Source of the DNA: Pseudohalocynthiibacter aestuariivivens
Lineage (GTDB): Bacteria > Pseudomonadota > Alphaproteobacteria > Rhodobacterales > Rhodobacteraceae
Length of the DNA: 60,763 bases
Assembly: GCF_018457175.1 (NCBI RefSeq)
Contig: NZ_JAGFNU010000015.1
Span: forward strand, 1 to 60,763
Reading direction: 5' to 3'
Shown here: positions 36,490 to 46,106 of the stretch, piece by piece
How positions within the stretch are numbered: the first letter of the stretch is position 1
Layout: each line of letters opens with the position of its first letter
The notes under the pieces: model-generated
What the model saw: only the letters and a program-made list of their open reading frames with translations
Told to the model about the DNA's origin: nothing
The model's database searches: none
Made by a program: the position numbers and the translations under genes

Positions 36490-37095
36490 ATGTTCTACAG
36501 ACCTGAAGATGGCCACAACCTTCCCCACAATCCATTTAACGCCATTGTTACCCCAAGACCCATTGGCTGGATATCAACACGGGACAGTGCCGGGGTCGAT
36601 AACCTTGCGCCTTATTCCTTTTTCAACGCGGTCGCCTATGACCCGCCGCAAGTCATGTTCGCGTCTTCCAGCGCAAAGGCGGATCGTGGAGATACGAAAG
36701 ACAGTGTTGCAAATATCCGGGATACCGGGGTTTTCTGCGTGAACATCGTTGAATATGCGGCGCGCGATGCAATGAACATAAGCTCAGGGGAACATCCCGC
36801 TGGCAAAGACGAGTTTCTGCTTGCCGGAGTCGAAAAATCCGAATGCGAGACAATTAAATGCAGCCGCGTTGCGAATGCGCCCGCAAATCTGGAGTGCAAA
36901 CTGACCCAGATTGTAAGATTGCCCGGTGCCGCAAATATCGTTGTGTTCGGAGAGGTCACAGGCATTCATATGCGTGACGATTGCATGAAGGATGGCCGGT
37001 TTGACATCACCAGCTTTCACCCTCTCGCACGTCTTGGTTATCGTGACTATGCACGCGTTACAGAGCTCTTTAGCCTTAACAGGCCGGACGACTGA
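36490..37095 (+). CDS. Flavin reductase-like (FMN-binding split barrel) protein
   Basis: The 201-residue protein has NAIVTPRPIGWISTRDSAG and SSSAKADRGDTKDSVANI, typical of the flavin reductase-like/DIM6 family that binds FMN. ATG 36490 has GGAG upstream; an in-frame TTG four codons earlier is less likely. It precedes mtaP by nine bases, so the two may be cotranscribed. Its reaction is unknown. Confidence 0.82.
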   Translation: MFYRPEDGHNLPHNPFNAIVTPRPIGWISTRDSAGVDNLAPYSFFNAVAYDPPQVMFASSSAKADRGDTKDSVANIRDTGVFCVNIVEYAARDAMNISSGEHPAGKDEFLLAGVEKSECETIKCSRVANAPANLECKLTQIVRLPGAANIVVFGEVTGIHMRDDCMKDGRFDITSFHPLARLGYRDYARVTELFSLNRPDD

Positions 37096-37104
37096 GGATT
37101 CTTC

Positions 37105-37980
37105 ATGGCAAAGACAATAATTGGCATAATTGGCGGCTCGGGCATCTATGATATAGATGGCCTCAAAGACGCTGAGTGGCAGGCAGTAGAAAGCCCCTGG
37201 GGCACCCCTTCAGACGAAATTTTGACGGGTTCTCTTGATGGGGTGGAAATGGCTTTTTTACCGCGGCATGGCCGGGGTCATGTCCACAGCCCGACAACAG
37301 TGCCGTACCGCGCCAACATTGATGCGCTGAAGCGTATTGGCGTCACAGACGTGATTTCTGTTTCTGCCTGCGGATCTTTCCGCGAAGAAATGGCGCCTGG
37401 TGATTTTGTCGTCATTGACCAGTTTATCGACCGCACCTTTGGCCGTGAGAAAAGCTTTTTTGGAACCGGGTTTGTAGCACACGTAAGTGTTGCGCACCCA
37501 ACCTGTCCGCGCCTGTCAGACGCCTGTGAAACTGCTGCAAAAGACGCGGGTATCAATGTACACCGGGGCGGCACTTATCTGGCGATGGAAGGGCCACAGT
37601 TTTCAACGCTTGCTGAATCCAAGGTGTACCGGGAAAGCTGGGGGTGTGATGTGATTGGGATGACCAATATGCCCGAAGCAAAACTCGCCCGCGAGGCAGA
37701 ACTTTGCTATGCCTCAGTCGCAATGGTTACAGACTACGATAGCTGGCACCCGGATCACGGCGAAGTGGACGTAAGTGAGATTATCAAAACACTTATGGGT
37801 AACGCCGATAAAGGCCGGGAAATGGTTCGTCGTCTACCCGCGCTTTTGGGCGCTCAACGGCCCCCCTGCCCGCATGGCTGTGATCGGGCGCTTGAATATG
37901 CCATCCTGACCCATCCCGATGCGCGCGATCCGGCGCTGGTTGCCAAACTGGATGCCGTTGCTGCTCGGGTTCTCGTTTAG
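37105..37980 (+). CDS. mtnP: S-methyl-5'-thioadenosine phosphorylase
   Basis: The 291-residue enzyme has GIIGGSGIYDIDGLKDAEW, LPRHGRGHVHSPTTVPYRAN, MEGPQFSTLAES and GMTNMPEAKLARE, the core of MTA phosphorylases. It splits methylthioadenosine into adenine and methylthioribose-1-phosphate. The adenine can be recycled by the Apt enzyme encoded 400 bases downstream, so the two genes form a salvage unit. Confidence 0.93.
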   Translation: MAKTIIGIIGGSGIYDIDGLKDAEWQAVESPWGTPSDEILTGSLDGVEMAFLPRHGRGHVHSPTTVPYRANIDALKRIGVTDVISVSACGSFREEMAPGDFVVIDQFIDRTFGREKSFFGTGFVAHVSVAHPTCPRLSDACETAAKDAGINVHRGGTYLAMEGPQFSTLAESKVYRESWGCDVIGMTNMPEAKLAREAELCYASVAMVTDYDSWHPDHGEVDVSEIIKTLMGNADKGREMVRRLPALLGAQRPPCPHGCDRALEYAILTHPDARDPALVAKLDAVAARVLV

Positions 37981-37983
37981 CTC

Positions 37984-38367
37984 ATGCTTGGTTGGTTAGA
38001 TCAGATGACTCAACCTGACAGACGCTACAAGTTTGGCCGTCACCTGGAAGCGCTGACAGACGAGGTGTTTCACGTTTTTCGCTGGACGTTGATGGTTGGC
38101 TTTGCCCGGTTTCTTGCGACAGAGTTTCCTTCGCCCCTGCTAGATTTGCTTTACTGGGCGCTTACGATGCTGCTGTTCGGATACTTGTCCTCTCGCTTCC
38201 TTCTCCGTCCGGAGTTGCGAATTTTCTAAACACGGGATCAGCTTTGGAAGCGGCTTTTGCAAAGCTTTGTGAACTTTTTGCTGTGTATCGTGATATTTAT
38301 GCTTGTCCTTTGGACAGTTCAGGAATTAAGCGCAACTATCGCCCAATACCGCACAATTGTTAACTAG
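37984..38367 (+). pseudogene. Membrane protein gene interrupted by an in-frame TAA
   Basis: The frame from ATG 37984 codes 81 residues (DRRYKFGRHLEALTDEVFHV, then membrane segments) and stops at TAA 38227-38229 right after LRPELRIF. The same frame continues without interruption for 45 more codons: TRDQLWKRLLQSFVNFLLCI, then VIFMLVLWTVQELSATI, ending at TAG 38367. A third hydrophobic helix lies after the TAA. A full protein would be about 126 residues. It is either a recent nonsense mutation, a sequencing error, or the shorter product is used. Confidence 0.65.
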
Positions 38368-38375
38368 GGATCAGG

Positions 38376-38915
38376 ATGAACAACAACAAAACTGTCAAAG
38401 ACTACATCCGCACGATTGTCGACTTTCCTCATGAAGGGATCATGTTCCGCGATGTCACAACGCTTTTCGCTGACCCGCGCGGGTTTCGCATGGCAATTGA
38501 CCAGATGTTGCACCCCTACGCGGGAATGCGGATCGACAAGGTTGTTGGTCTTGAAGCACGTGGTTTTATCTTGGGTGGTGCGATTGCCCACCAGCTTTCA
38601 GTAGGTTTCGTCCCTATCCGCAAGAAAGGTAAACTGCCGGGAACCACGATTTCAGAGGAATATAAGCTGGAATATGGCGAAGCGATTGTCGAAATTCATG
38701 ATGACGCACTGTTGCCCGGCGAAACGGTTTTGGTTGTGGATGATCTGCTTGCAACTGGCGGTACAGCGGAAGCCGGTATCAAACTGATCGAGCGTCTTGG
38801 CGCAGAGATTGTTGGTTGCGCCTTTATAATTGATTTGCCAGATCTGGGTGGCCGCAAAAAGCTTGAAGCAATGGGAATGGACGTCTATGCCCTTTGTGAA
38901 TTCTCGGGGCTGTAA
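38376..38915 (+). CDS. apt: Adenine phosphoribosyltransferase
   Basis: The 179-residue enzyme starts with [20 protein letters not shown] and has [15 protein letters not shown] and the PRPP loop [17 protein letters not shown]. It makes AMP from adenine and PRPP in the cytosol. The gene follows mtnP and the broken membrane gene and ends in a strong terminator, fitting a methylthioadenosine/adenine salvage operon. Confidence 0.95.
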   Translation: MNNNKTVKDYIRTIVDFPHEGIMFRDVTTLFADPRGFRMAIDQMLHPYAGMRIDKVVGLEARGFILGGAIAHQLSVGFVPIRKKGKLPGTTISEEYKLEYGEAIVEIHDDALLPGETVLVVDDLLATGGTAEAGIKLIERLGAEIVGCAFIIDLPDLGGRKKLEAMGMDVYALCEFSGL

Positions 38916-38993
38916 ACCGTAAATTAACTAAACCCACCTAAAGCTGATCTTGCCTGACAGTAACAGGCGCTGCTTGTACACACGTAAGACATT

Positions 38994-39035
38994 GATCGCC
39001 CTGTTGGTTTCGCCATCAGGGCGATCATTTTTATT
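38994..39035. terminator. Intrinsic terminator after apt (possibly bidirectional)
   Basis: GATCGCCCTG (38994-39003) pairs perfectly with CAGGGCGATC (39017-39026), followed by ATTTTTATT on the plus strand. It lies between apt and the convergent GlcD-type gene. Confidence 0.85.
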
Positions 39036-39036
39036 G

Positions 39037-40455
39037 CTAATCGTTCTTCGAAAAAATCACACCGGGATTCATTATTCCATGGGGATCAAGCGATGTTTTA
39101 ATCATGCGCATCAGTGCAATTTTCGCAGGTGACCCATAGCGCAACAGATCGTCCGTTTTTAGGCGCCCAATCCCGTGCTCTGCACTAAATGAACCCTCGA
39201 ATTCGTGCACAAGATCATGCACCAACCCTTTGATTTCGTCCCGACGCTCAGAGTACGCTTCTTTCTTCTGCCCCTCTGGCGGAAACACATTGTAGTGCAG
39301 GTTTCCGTCGCCAAGATGTCCGAAACTGTTGATGCGGAACTTGCCCAAGGCAGAGACAGCCTGCCCCGCCACCTCCAAAAACTCGGATATCGCGCCAAGC
39401 GGCAGTGAAATATCATGGCTGGATATTGCGCCCACCCGTGAATTTGCCTGCGGAATATGTTCACGTACAGACCAGAATTCCTGCCTTTGTGTCTCTGATT
39501 GCGCGACAAGCCCGTCGGTGACAAGACCAGCATCCAGACCCTGTTCAAAGATATTTTCAAGAGTTCCGGCCGCGCCCATAGCGGCTGGCAAACCCAGGTC
39601 AACAAGAACCGACCATTCTGGCATCTGGTCAAATGGAACACGAACATCCGGCATATGTTTCGCCAAAAAATCGAGTCCCGTGCGATGGATCAATTCAAAT
39701 GCGCTGACGCCACCACCCGAAATATCCTGCGCGATTGCGAGCAGTTTCAGTGCATCGGACGGGTTGGTGACGACAAAAAGTGCAGTTCCCTGCTCTGCAG
39801 GCCTTGGAAAAAGTTTCAATGTCGCAGCGGTGATAACGCCTAACGTGCCCTCAGCCCCGATCAGCAAATTCCGAACGTCATAACCAGTGTTATCCTTGCG
39901 AAGCCGCGTGAGCCCATTCCAGATATCACCATCTGGAAGAACCGCTTCAAGCCCTAGGCATAAATCCCGCATATTTCCGTAGCGCAGCACATTTACACCC
40001 CCCGCATTCGTCGCGAGATTACCACCAATACGGCAACTTCCTTCTGACGCCAGTGAAAGAGGGAACAGACGCCCAGCCTCTTCGGCGGCTGCCTGCACGT
40101 TTTGCAAAATCGCACCCGCTTCGGCGATAAGCACGTTCTCTTCCGGATACACCGCACGGATTTGCGTCATACGCTCGAGCGACAAAATAACGGGTGCCGG
40201 ACCTTCGGGCAGGACCTGCCCCCCGACCAGCCCTGTGCCGCCGCCATAGGGTACAATCCCGACCTTCGCAGCCGCACAGGCCCGGATGATTATCGAAACC
40301 TGTTCCACATCACGTGGCGCAATCAGTAAGCCCCCTTGACCTGAAAACCTTCCTCGGGGTTCTTCCAGATAAGCGGGGGTCAGCGGGCGGAACGATGACT
40401 CGGGGAGCTGAGCGCGAAGCAATGTTTCAAAGGCGTCATTTGCGGGGGTCAGCAT
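39037..40455 (-). CDS. FAD-binding oxidase, GlcD/D-lactate dehydrogenase type
   Basis: The 472-residue protein has the PCMH FAD-binding domain (VPYGGGTGLVGGQVLPEGPA, ASEGSCRIGGNLATNAGG, LLIGAEGTLGVIT) and the GlcD-type cap with NSFGHLGDGNLHYNVFPP and SAEHGIGRLK. Members oxidise D-lactate, glycolate or D-2-hydroxyglutarate. No glcE or glcF partner is adjacent, which favours a stand-alone D-2-hydroxyacid dehydrogenase. It is the last gene of the minus-strand run that starts at ctaC. Confidence 0.85.
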   Translation of the reverse strand: MLTPANDAFETLLRAQLPESSFRPLTPAYLEEPRGRFSGQGGLLIAPRDVEQVSIIIRACAAAKVGIVPYGGGTGLVGGQVLPEGPAPVILSLERMTQIRAVYPEENVLIAEAGAILQNVQAAAEEAGRLFPLSLASEGSCRIGGNLATNAGGVNVLRYGNMRDLCLGLEAVLPDGDIWNGLTRLRKDNTGYDVRNLLIGAEGTLGVITAATLKLFPRPAEQGTALFVVTNPSDALKLLAIAQDISGGGVSAFELIHRTGLDFLAKHMPDVRVPFDQMPEWSVLVDLGLPAAMGAAGTLENIFEQGLDAGLVTDGLVAQSETQRQEFWSVREHIPQANSRVGAISSHDISLPLGAISEFLEVAGQAVSALGKFRINSFGHLGDGNLHYNVFPPEGQKKEAYSERRDEIKGLVHDLVHEFEGSFSAEHGIGRLKTDDLLRYGSPAKIALMRMIKTSLDPHGIMNPGVIFSKND

Positions 40456-40499
40456 CCTACACTCCTGCCTCTCAAAGCTTACATCCGATGCTGGACCCC

Positions 40500-41084
40500 T
40501 TATCCAGCTTCGGTCTTGCCACGCCGGTCAATACGCAGGTTCGCATAGAGAACATGCGTTCGCCAGCGCCCATTGATCTGTAAATAACTTTGCGCAACGC
40601 CTTCATATTTGAAACCGGTCTTTTCCAGAACACCACGCGACGCGATGTTTTCAGGCAAACATGCAGCTTCCACTCGGCTAAGGTCAAGTTCGTGAAAGGC
40701 GTAAAACGTAACAGCCTCTATCGCTTCGCGCATGAAACCCTGACGCGCCCATGGGGCGCCAATCCAATACCCAAGCGTTGCCGCCTGCGCAGGGCCCCGT
40801 CGAATGGTGTCTAAGGTGACAGCGCCGATCAATCTGTTCTCTGCGCGGTGAATAAGAAACAACGGAACCGCCGAGCCGTTCGCGATTGATCTTTGCGCCC
40901 AGTAGACCCGATTGGTAAACCCCTTGCGGCTTAGGTGGTCAGTGGACCACGTCGGCTCCCACGGCTTTAAAAACTCAGCACTTTCACGACGCAAGGAAGC
41001 CCAACTGCGATGGTCGCTATGAACGGGCGGACGCAATGTCATCCGTTCCGTCTCGATACGAACCTTGCGCCGCAATCCAAGCAT
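40500..41084 (-). CDS. GNAT N-acetyltransferase, RimJ/RimL type
   Basis: The 194-residue protein has ERMTLRPPVHSDHRSWASLR, YWIGAPWARQGFMREAIEAV and NIASRGVLEKTGFKYEGVAQ, the pattern of the RimJ/RimL branch that acetylates protein N-termini, though many members act on other amines. Its start overlaps the M16 peptidase stop (TGATG), so translation is coupled. This gene order is common in the group. Confidence 0.88.
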   Translation of the reverse strand: MLGLRRKVRIETERMTLRPPVHSDHRSWASLRRESAEFLKPWEPTWSTDHLSRKGFTNRVYWAQRSIANGSAVPLFLIHRAENRLIGAVTLDTIRRGPAQAATLGYWIGAPWARQGFMREAIEAVTFYAFHELDLSRVEAACLPENIASRGVLEKTGFKYEGVAQSYLQINGRWRTHVLYANLRIDRRGKTEAG

Positions 41085-42364
41085 CAGGCAGCAAGCCTGT
41101 TCTGTAGTTCTTCAAGCGTTGGTGCATGATCAACCGGGCCATAAAGGGCAAGGGTCGGTTTGATGCCGGTCGCCAGTGCGCCAGCAAACTCCCGAACCGC
41201 GCGCGTCGTAACTGCATCTACCTTTTCAACCGTTTCCGAAACAAGCGGCACCCGGCCCCAGATAGCGACCATCCGCGCAAGGCGCTCTGCACGCGATGAC
41301 GGGCTTTCCAGCCCCATCAGCAGCCCTGCTTTCATCTGTGCACGGGCGCGGGCGACTTCTGCTTCGGACATATCATCCGCAGAGCGTTTCAGTTCGTCCA
41401 TGGTCAATCCGGACAGTTCACCGATCTGCTCAGCACTCGTGCCCGCATAGATGGTCATCAGGCCCGAGTCAGCGTAGGCACCAGCCTGTGCGAAGATCGT
41501 GTAGCAAAGCCCGCGCTTCTCGCGGATCTCCTGAAACAGACGTGATGACATCCCACCACCGAGCGCAGCCGCATAAATTTGCGCAGTATAAATATCGTCG
41601 TCCCTGTAGCCCGGGCTTTCAAGCGCCATCGCCATGTGAACTTGCTCAAGGTCTTTTACGACACGCTTTTCGCCACCCGTGTAAAGTGCGGGTTGCGATT
41701 TAGGTGACTGACTGCCCTGAAGGTGGCCAAACAATGCCTCAGCCCGTCTAACAAGGTCTGCATGGTCCACTGCCCCTGCTGCCGCCAGAATCATCTGATC
41801 GGGCCCGTATTGTTCCCCTACAAACCCGGAAAGATCGTTACGCGAAAAAGCACTGACCCGTTCTGCGGGGCCAAGAATTGTCCGTCCCAGAGGCTGGTCT
41901 GGATAGGCCTCTTCCTGCAGCCAGTCAAAGACCACGTCATCGGGCGTATCAAGCGCCTGGCCGATTTCCTGAAGGATCACGCCGCGCTCGACCTCTATTT
42001 CGTCATGGTCGTAGACGGGGTTGAGCAAAATATCCGAGATCACATCGAGCGCCAAAGGCACATCTGACTTCAGTATCCGCGCATAATAGGCCGTCATCTC
42101 GCGGCTGGTGTAAGCGTTTATATATCCGCCAACATCTTCGATGGCCTCGGCAATCTGTAGTGCGCTTCGGGTTTTGGTGCCTTTAAAGGCCATATGTTCC
42201 AGAAAATGCGCAATGCCGTTTTGTTCGGGCCGCTCATCACGGCCACCCGCCATGACCCAGATACCGAGAGAAGCCGATTGAAGCCCCGGCATGTTCTCTG
42301 TGACAATGCGGAAACCATTAGACAGTGTATGAAGTTCTACGCTCAAAGGGCCAAACGCTCCCAT
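41084..42364 (-). CDS. M16-family zinc peptidase (processing-peptidase-like)
   Basis: The 426-residue protein has the inverted zinc motif HFLEH (His53, Glu56, His57) in AHFLEHMAFKGT and the downstream Glu region VERGVILQEIGQALD. It is the size of the mitochondrial processing peptidase beta subunit and of bacterial PepR-like proteins. Cytosolic peptide breakdown is the likely role. It overlaps thrC by 22 bases. Confidence 0.92.
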   Translation of the reverse strand: MGAFGPLSVELHTLSNGFRIVTENMPGLQSASLGIWVMAGGRDERPEQNGIAHFLEHMAFKGTKTRSALQIAEAIEDVGGYINAYTSREMTAYYARILKSDVPLALDVISDILLNPVYDHDEIEVERGVILQEIGQALDTPDDVVFDWLQEEAYPDQPLGRTILGPAERVSAFSRNDLSGFVGEQYGPDQMILAAAGAVDHADLVRRAEALFGHLQGSQSPKSQPALYTGGEKRVVKDLEQVHMAMALESPGYRDDDIYTAQIYAAALGGGMSSRLFQEIREKRGLCYTIFAQAGAYADSGLMTIYAGTSAEQIGELSGLTMDELKRSADDMSEAEVARARAQMKAGLLMGLESPSSRAERLARMVAIWGRVPLVSETVEKVDAVTTRAVREFAGALATGIKPTLALYGPVDHAPTLEELQNRLAA

Positions 42365-43731
42365 ATCAAAGTTTCTAACGCACCAAGGTCATTCGCAACC
42401 TCGGTCACGCGTTCATCTCGTTCAAATAGATCAGCCATTCGCGGCGGAAGCGAAATATCCTGTCCGCACGCCGCTTTCACTGCGGCTGGGAATTTTGCCG
42501 GGTGCGCCGTTGCAAGCGTTATCATTGGCGTCACACCCAAATGGTCAGCAGCGACTTTCACACCAACCGCAGAATGGGGGCAAAGTACTTCGCCAGTGTG
42601 TTTAAAGGCGGATTTTATCATTGCCGAGGTTTCCTCTTCGGAGACCCGACCAGAAACAAAAAGTCCGCGCAGTCGCTCCAATGCACCTTGAGAAACATTG
42701 AAGCTACCACCAGATTTCAATTCATCCATCAACTGTGCAACTGCCGAGCCTTCGCAATCATATATATCAAACAGTGCGCGCTCAAAATTCGAGCTCACCT
42801 GAATATCCATTGAAGGGCTAATTGACGGTGTAACACCCATAGTGGTGTAAGCCCCGCTGGTCAGTGTGCGGTGCAGAATGTCGTTCTGATTGGTCGCAAT
42901 CACCAGCTTGTCGATAGGCAGGCCCATCTTCTTGGCAATGTAGCCTGCAAAAATATCGCCAAAGTTGCCGGTTGGGACAGTGAAGCTGACTTTGCGATGC
43001 GGCGCACCCAAAGACACGGCCGAGCTAAAATAGTAAACCACCTGCGCCAGTACACGACCCCAGTTGATCGAATTCACGCCGGCAAGGCGTACGCCATCAC
43101 GAAACTCAAAATCATTGAACATGTCTTTGAGACGCGCCTGACAGTCGTCAAAATCGCCGTGGACCGCAAGGGCATGAACGTTGCCTTCTACCGGAGTTGT
43201 CATCTGACGCCGTTGTACTTCGCTGACGCGGCCATGGGGGAACATGACAAATACATCAACCGCCTCAAGACCACGAAACGCTTCTATCGCTGCAGAACCG
43301 GTATCGCCCGATGTCGCCCCGACGATCGTGATACGTTCTCCCCGACGCGCCAAAGCCTTTTGAAACATCTGGCCAATAAGCTGCATTGCGAAATCTTTGA
43401 ACGCCAGTGTCGGGCCGTGAAACAGTTCAAGCAGGAAATGGTTTGGCGCGAGCTGCACCAGCGGTGCACGAGCGTCATGCCCAAAACCTGCATAGGCTTT
43501 CTCAATAATCTCGCCAAATTCTGAATCCGAAAAGGTATCACCGATAAACGGACGCATGACGCGATAGGCGACCTCTTCATACGACAATCCGGCAAGCGCC
43601 GCGATTTCGCTCTTGGGCATCGTCGGTACGGATTCGGGCACATATAGCCCGCCGTCACGCGCCAGCCCTGTCAACATCGCTTCTTCAAAACTTAAGCTCG
43701 GGGCGCTGCCCCGGGTCGAGATATATCGCAT
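42343..43731 (-). CDS. thrC: Threonine synthase
   Basis: The 462-residue PLP enzyme starts MRYISTRGSAPSLSFEEAML, has the PLP-lysine block GPTLAFKDFAMQLIGQMF and the phosphate-binding GATSGDTGSAAIEAF, as in the long (class I) ThrC. It converts O-phosphohomoserine to threonine, downstream of LysC encoded 10 kb away. ATG 43731 is chosen; the 30-codon upstream extension overlaps the SURF1 end and is not conserved in look. Confidence 0.94.
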   Translation of the reverse strand: MRYISTRGSAPSLSFEEAMLTGLARDGGLYVPESVPTMPKSEIAALAGLSYEEVAYRVMRPFIGDTFSDSEFGEIIEKAYAGFGHDARAPLVQLAPNHFLLELFHGPTLAFKDFAMQLIGQMFQKALARRGERITIVGATSGDTGSAAIEAFRGLEAVDVFVMFPHGRVSEVQRRQMTTPVEGNVHALAVHGDFDDCQARLKDMFNDFEFRDGVRLAGVNSINWGRVLAQVVYYFSSAVSLGAPHRKVSFTVPTGNFGDIFAGYIAKKMGLPIDKLVIATNQNDILHRTLTSGAYTTMGVTPSISPSMDIQVSSNFERALFDIYDCEGSAVAQLMDELKSGGSFNVSQGALERLRGLFVSGRVSEEETSAMIKSAFKHTGEVLCPHSAVGVKVAADHLGVTPMITLATAHPAKFPAAVKAACGQDISLPPRMADLFERDERVTEVANDLGALETLIWERLAL

Positions 43732-43745
43732 CCTGAATGGTGCCT

Positions 43746-44420
43746 TTACTTCGTTCGTTGCCTGATACGCCACAGAATGGCGCCTGTCATCCCCAACCAC
43801 ACAAAAGCCAGTGAAAACCATGTGATCGCGTAGCCTAAGTGATCATTTGGTATGCCTGAAATGTCGACAGGCAAGGGCGTCACGGATGGGTCCGATTCCG
43901 ACGTTTCACGTACCACAAGAAAAATTGGCTCCGTTCTCAGGGCTTGAGCCATAGAGTCGACATCGCGCGCAAACCAAATGTTTTCTGCTAAGTCAGGCGC
44001 AGGGGTGTATCCGTCTACCTCATCCGGCCAATGTAAATTTCCCTTTACCTCAACGTCCAGTGCCTGACGTGGGGCGTCTTTTTGTTCGACGCCGACAAAA
44101 CCTCTGTCCAGTAGTATGCGCCGCCCATCCGTCTCAAACGCTGAAACGATGCGATAGCCTGCGCCAACTTGTTTCAGGCTGACCAAAATATGCAGCTCGT
44201 CCTGCGCAATAGTTCCAGTTGCCCGAACCGGCAGGTACTTGTCACGCTCCGGATCTGGCTCGGACGGTATGGCAATCGGGGTGTCTTTGATTCGGGTTAT
44301 AATCTCGTTCAGAATTCCGTTTTTCCAGGCCAAACGCTGCACCTGCCAGGTTCCAAGCCCCAACAAAATCGCCACGCCAATCACTCCAAAAAGAAAAGGC
44401 AGAATCATTGGTCTGGACAA
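43746..44420 (-). CDS. SURF1-family cytochrome oxidase assembly protein
   Basis: The 224-residue protein has one helix at each end (ILPFLFGVIGVAILLGLGTW and YAITWFSLAFVWLGMTGAIL) and the SURF1 marks WQVQRLAWK and ILLDRGFV. SURF1 helps insert heme a into subunit I of cytochrome c oxidase. It lies between ctaE and thrC, as usual in Rhodobacterales. Confidence 0.9.
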   Translation of the reverse strand: MSRPMILPFLFGVIGVAILLGLGTWQVQRLAWKNGILNEIITRIKDTPIAIPSEPDPERDKYLPVRATGTIAQDELHILVSLKQVGAGYRIVSAFETDGRRILLDRGFVGVEQKDAPRQALDVEVKGNLHWPDEVDGYTPAPDLAENIWFARDVDSMAQALRTEPIFLVVRETSESDPSVTPLPVDISGIPNDHLGYAITWFSLAFVWLGMTGAILWRIRQRTK

Positions 44421-44438
44421 ACGGAAGCTCCCAAATTG

Positions 44439-44468
44439 AAAAACGCGGAACCGATGGCTCCGCGTTTT
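44439..44468. terminator. Hairpin with T-run between ctaE and SURF1
   Basis: AAAACGCGGA pairs with TCCGCGTTTT around a nine-base loop, with T-rich tails on both strands. In the direction of the operon it lies after ctaE and before SURF1, so it should end or attenuate part of the transcript. Confidence 0.7.
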
Positions 44469-44511
44469 GCATTATCTGTTTTAGTGCAGGTTTTTCAACC
44501 TCTGACCTTGC

Positions 44512-45312
44512 TCAGGCGCCCCAGATATAAACGGCAGCGAACAGAAACAGCCAGACCACATCAACGAAGTGCCAGTACCAGGCTGCAGCCTCGAACCCTA
44601 CGTGATGATCCGGTGTAAAGTGACCTTTCAATGCGCGCATCAAGCAGACGAACAAGAAGACGGTACCAAGCAAAACGTGAAATCCATGAAAGCCAGTCGC
44701 CATGTAGAAGGTCGATGGGTAGATACCATCGGTGAACCCAAATGCCGCATGGCTGTACTCGTAGGCCTGAAAGAACGTGAACAATGCCCCAAGAATAATC
44801 GCCAGGATAAGGCCATTGATCAGGTCTTTGCGGTTGTTTTCATGAGCCAGTGCGTGGTGTGCCCATGTGCAAGCCGCACCGGAACACAGCAGGATCAGCG
44901 TGTTGATCAATGGCAGGTGAAACGGGTCAAACGTCTCAATCCCGGCAGGTGGCCAAATTCCATCAATAGCTGGCGAACCTTCGGTCATCGGGTACATTGC
45001 ATGTTTAAAGAACGTCCAGAACCATGCCGAGAAGAACATGACTTCTGACATGATGAACATGATGAACCCAAGACGCAGGCCGATCCGCACTACAGGTGTG
45101 TGATCACCGGTCTGGCCTTCGGTGACCATTTTGGACCACCATGCGAACATGACATAAAGCACTAGCGCAAGGCCGATAAAGAAGAGATAGGGAATGCCTT
45201 CTGCCATCCACATAACTGCGCCAAAGAGCATGACAAACGCGCCAAGTGCCCCAAGCAGTGGCTCAATCGCCGGTGGTAGAATGTGATAGTCGTGGTTTTT
45301 TTCGTGTGCCAT
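44512..45312 (-). CDS. ctaE: Cytochrome c oxidase subunit III
   Basis: The 266-residue protein has seven membrane helices and the subunit III sequences [45 protein letters not shown] and [16 protein letters not shown]. It is part of the aa3 oxidase in the inner membrane. It follows ctaG by 21 bases. Subunit I (ctaD) is not in the window. Confidence 0.96.
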   Translation of the reverse strand: MAHEKNHDYHILPPAIEPLLGALGAFVMLFGAVMWMAEGIPYLFFIGLALVLYVMFAWWSKMVTEGQTGDHTPVVRIGLRLGFIMFIMSEVMFFSAWFWTFFKHAMYPMTEGSPAIDGIWPPAGIETFDPFHLPLINTLILLCSGAACTWAHHALAHENNRKDLINGLILAIILGALFTFFQAYEYSHAAFGFTDGIYPSTFYMATGFHGFHVLLGTVFLFVCLMRALKGHFTPDHHVGFEAAAWYWHFVDVVWLFLFAAVYIWGA

Positions 45313-45333
45313 GCGTGTTCCCTCGTTGGAGGC

Positions 45334-45912
45334 TTAGTTAACAGGGGCCGAAGCCGCAGTCGAGAGGCTTGCCGTCTCTTCGGGTAATTCGGTTTCGTAG
45401 AATGTGTAAGACAGCGTGATGTGCTGCACATATTTTGCTTCGCGGTCGTCTACCATTTCTGGATCAACGTAAAAACTTACGGGCATCATGACCCGTTCGC
45501 CGGGCTGTAAAACCTGCAATTCAAAGCAAAAACAGTCGATCTTGGTGAAAAAAGAACCTGCGGCGTAGGGTGCAACATTGTACGACGCCGTACCGGCGAT
45601 AACACGGTTCGTGGGATTATACGCTTCGTAAAAGGCCAACCCAGTTTCGCCGATTTTCAATTCCATTTCGCGCGCAACAGGTTTGAATTCCCACGCCATA
45701 TTCCGGTCGACGGAGGCATCAAACCGGATAGAGATTGTTCGATCGAGAATCGTGTCTGATGAGGTCGTCGCAGTATTTGTCGTGCCGCCGTAACCCGTTA
45801 CTTTGCAAAACCAGTTGTAAAGCGGGACCGACGCCCAGGCGAGCGCACCCATGACAAGAACGACTCCGACCAACAACGAAACGGTTTTCTGAATGCTTGT
45901 CAGTTTACTCAT
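45334..45912 (-). CDS. ctaG: Cytochrome c oxidase assembly protein CtaG/Cox11
   Basis: The 192-residue protein has one N-terminal helix (VSLLVGVVLVMGALAWASVP), LYNWFCKVTGYGGTTN and the copper motif FFTKIDCFCFELQVLQPGE. Cox11 delivers copper to CuB of subunit I on the periplasmic side. Its start overlaps the stop of the small membrane gene upstream. Confidence 0.95.
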   Translation of the reverse strand: MSKLTSIQKTVSLLVGVVLVMGALAWASVPLYNWFCKVTGYGGTTNTATTSSDTILDRTISIRFDASVDRNMAWEFKPVAREMELKIGETGLAFYEAYNPTNRVIAGTASYNVAPYAAGSFFTKIDCFCFELQVLQPGERVMMPVSFYVDPEMVDDREAKYVQHITLSYTFYETELPEETASLSTAASAPVN

Positions 45913-46106
45913 TCGCTTGCCCCAGATGTTGCAGCCCCTAGCCCGGTGTTCTGCTCATAGGCAGAAGGCACATCAATAACCTTGACTTTAACCACCGTCA
46001 GACCAAAGACAATTGCGACAAATCCGGCAAGTGCCAGCCCGACGCCCATATTGCGACCCATCCGGCGTTTGTGCAATTCGTGCTCGCGTCCAATCGCCAT
46101 CACCAA
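45909..46106 (-). CDS. Small membrane protein of the cytochrome oxidase cluster
   Basis: A 65-residue protein with one helix (GVGLALAGFVAIVFGLTVVK) after a basic N-terminus (REHELHKRRMGRN). Proteins of this kind occur between ctaB and ctaG in related bacteria and are thought to assist oxidase assembly. It overlaps both neighbours by a few bases, which supports it being real. Confidence 0.8.
   Translation of the reverse strand: MVMAIGREHELHKRRMGRNMGVGLALAGFVAIVFGLTVVKVKVIDVPSAYEQNTGLGAATSGASE

Noticed and set aside
42871-43524. A 217-codon plus-strand open frame
   Set aside because: It is antisense to thrC and is His/Arg/Cys-rich as expected of a shadow frame.
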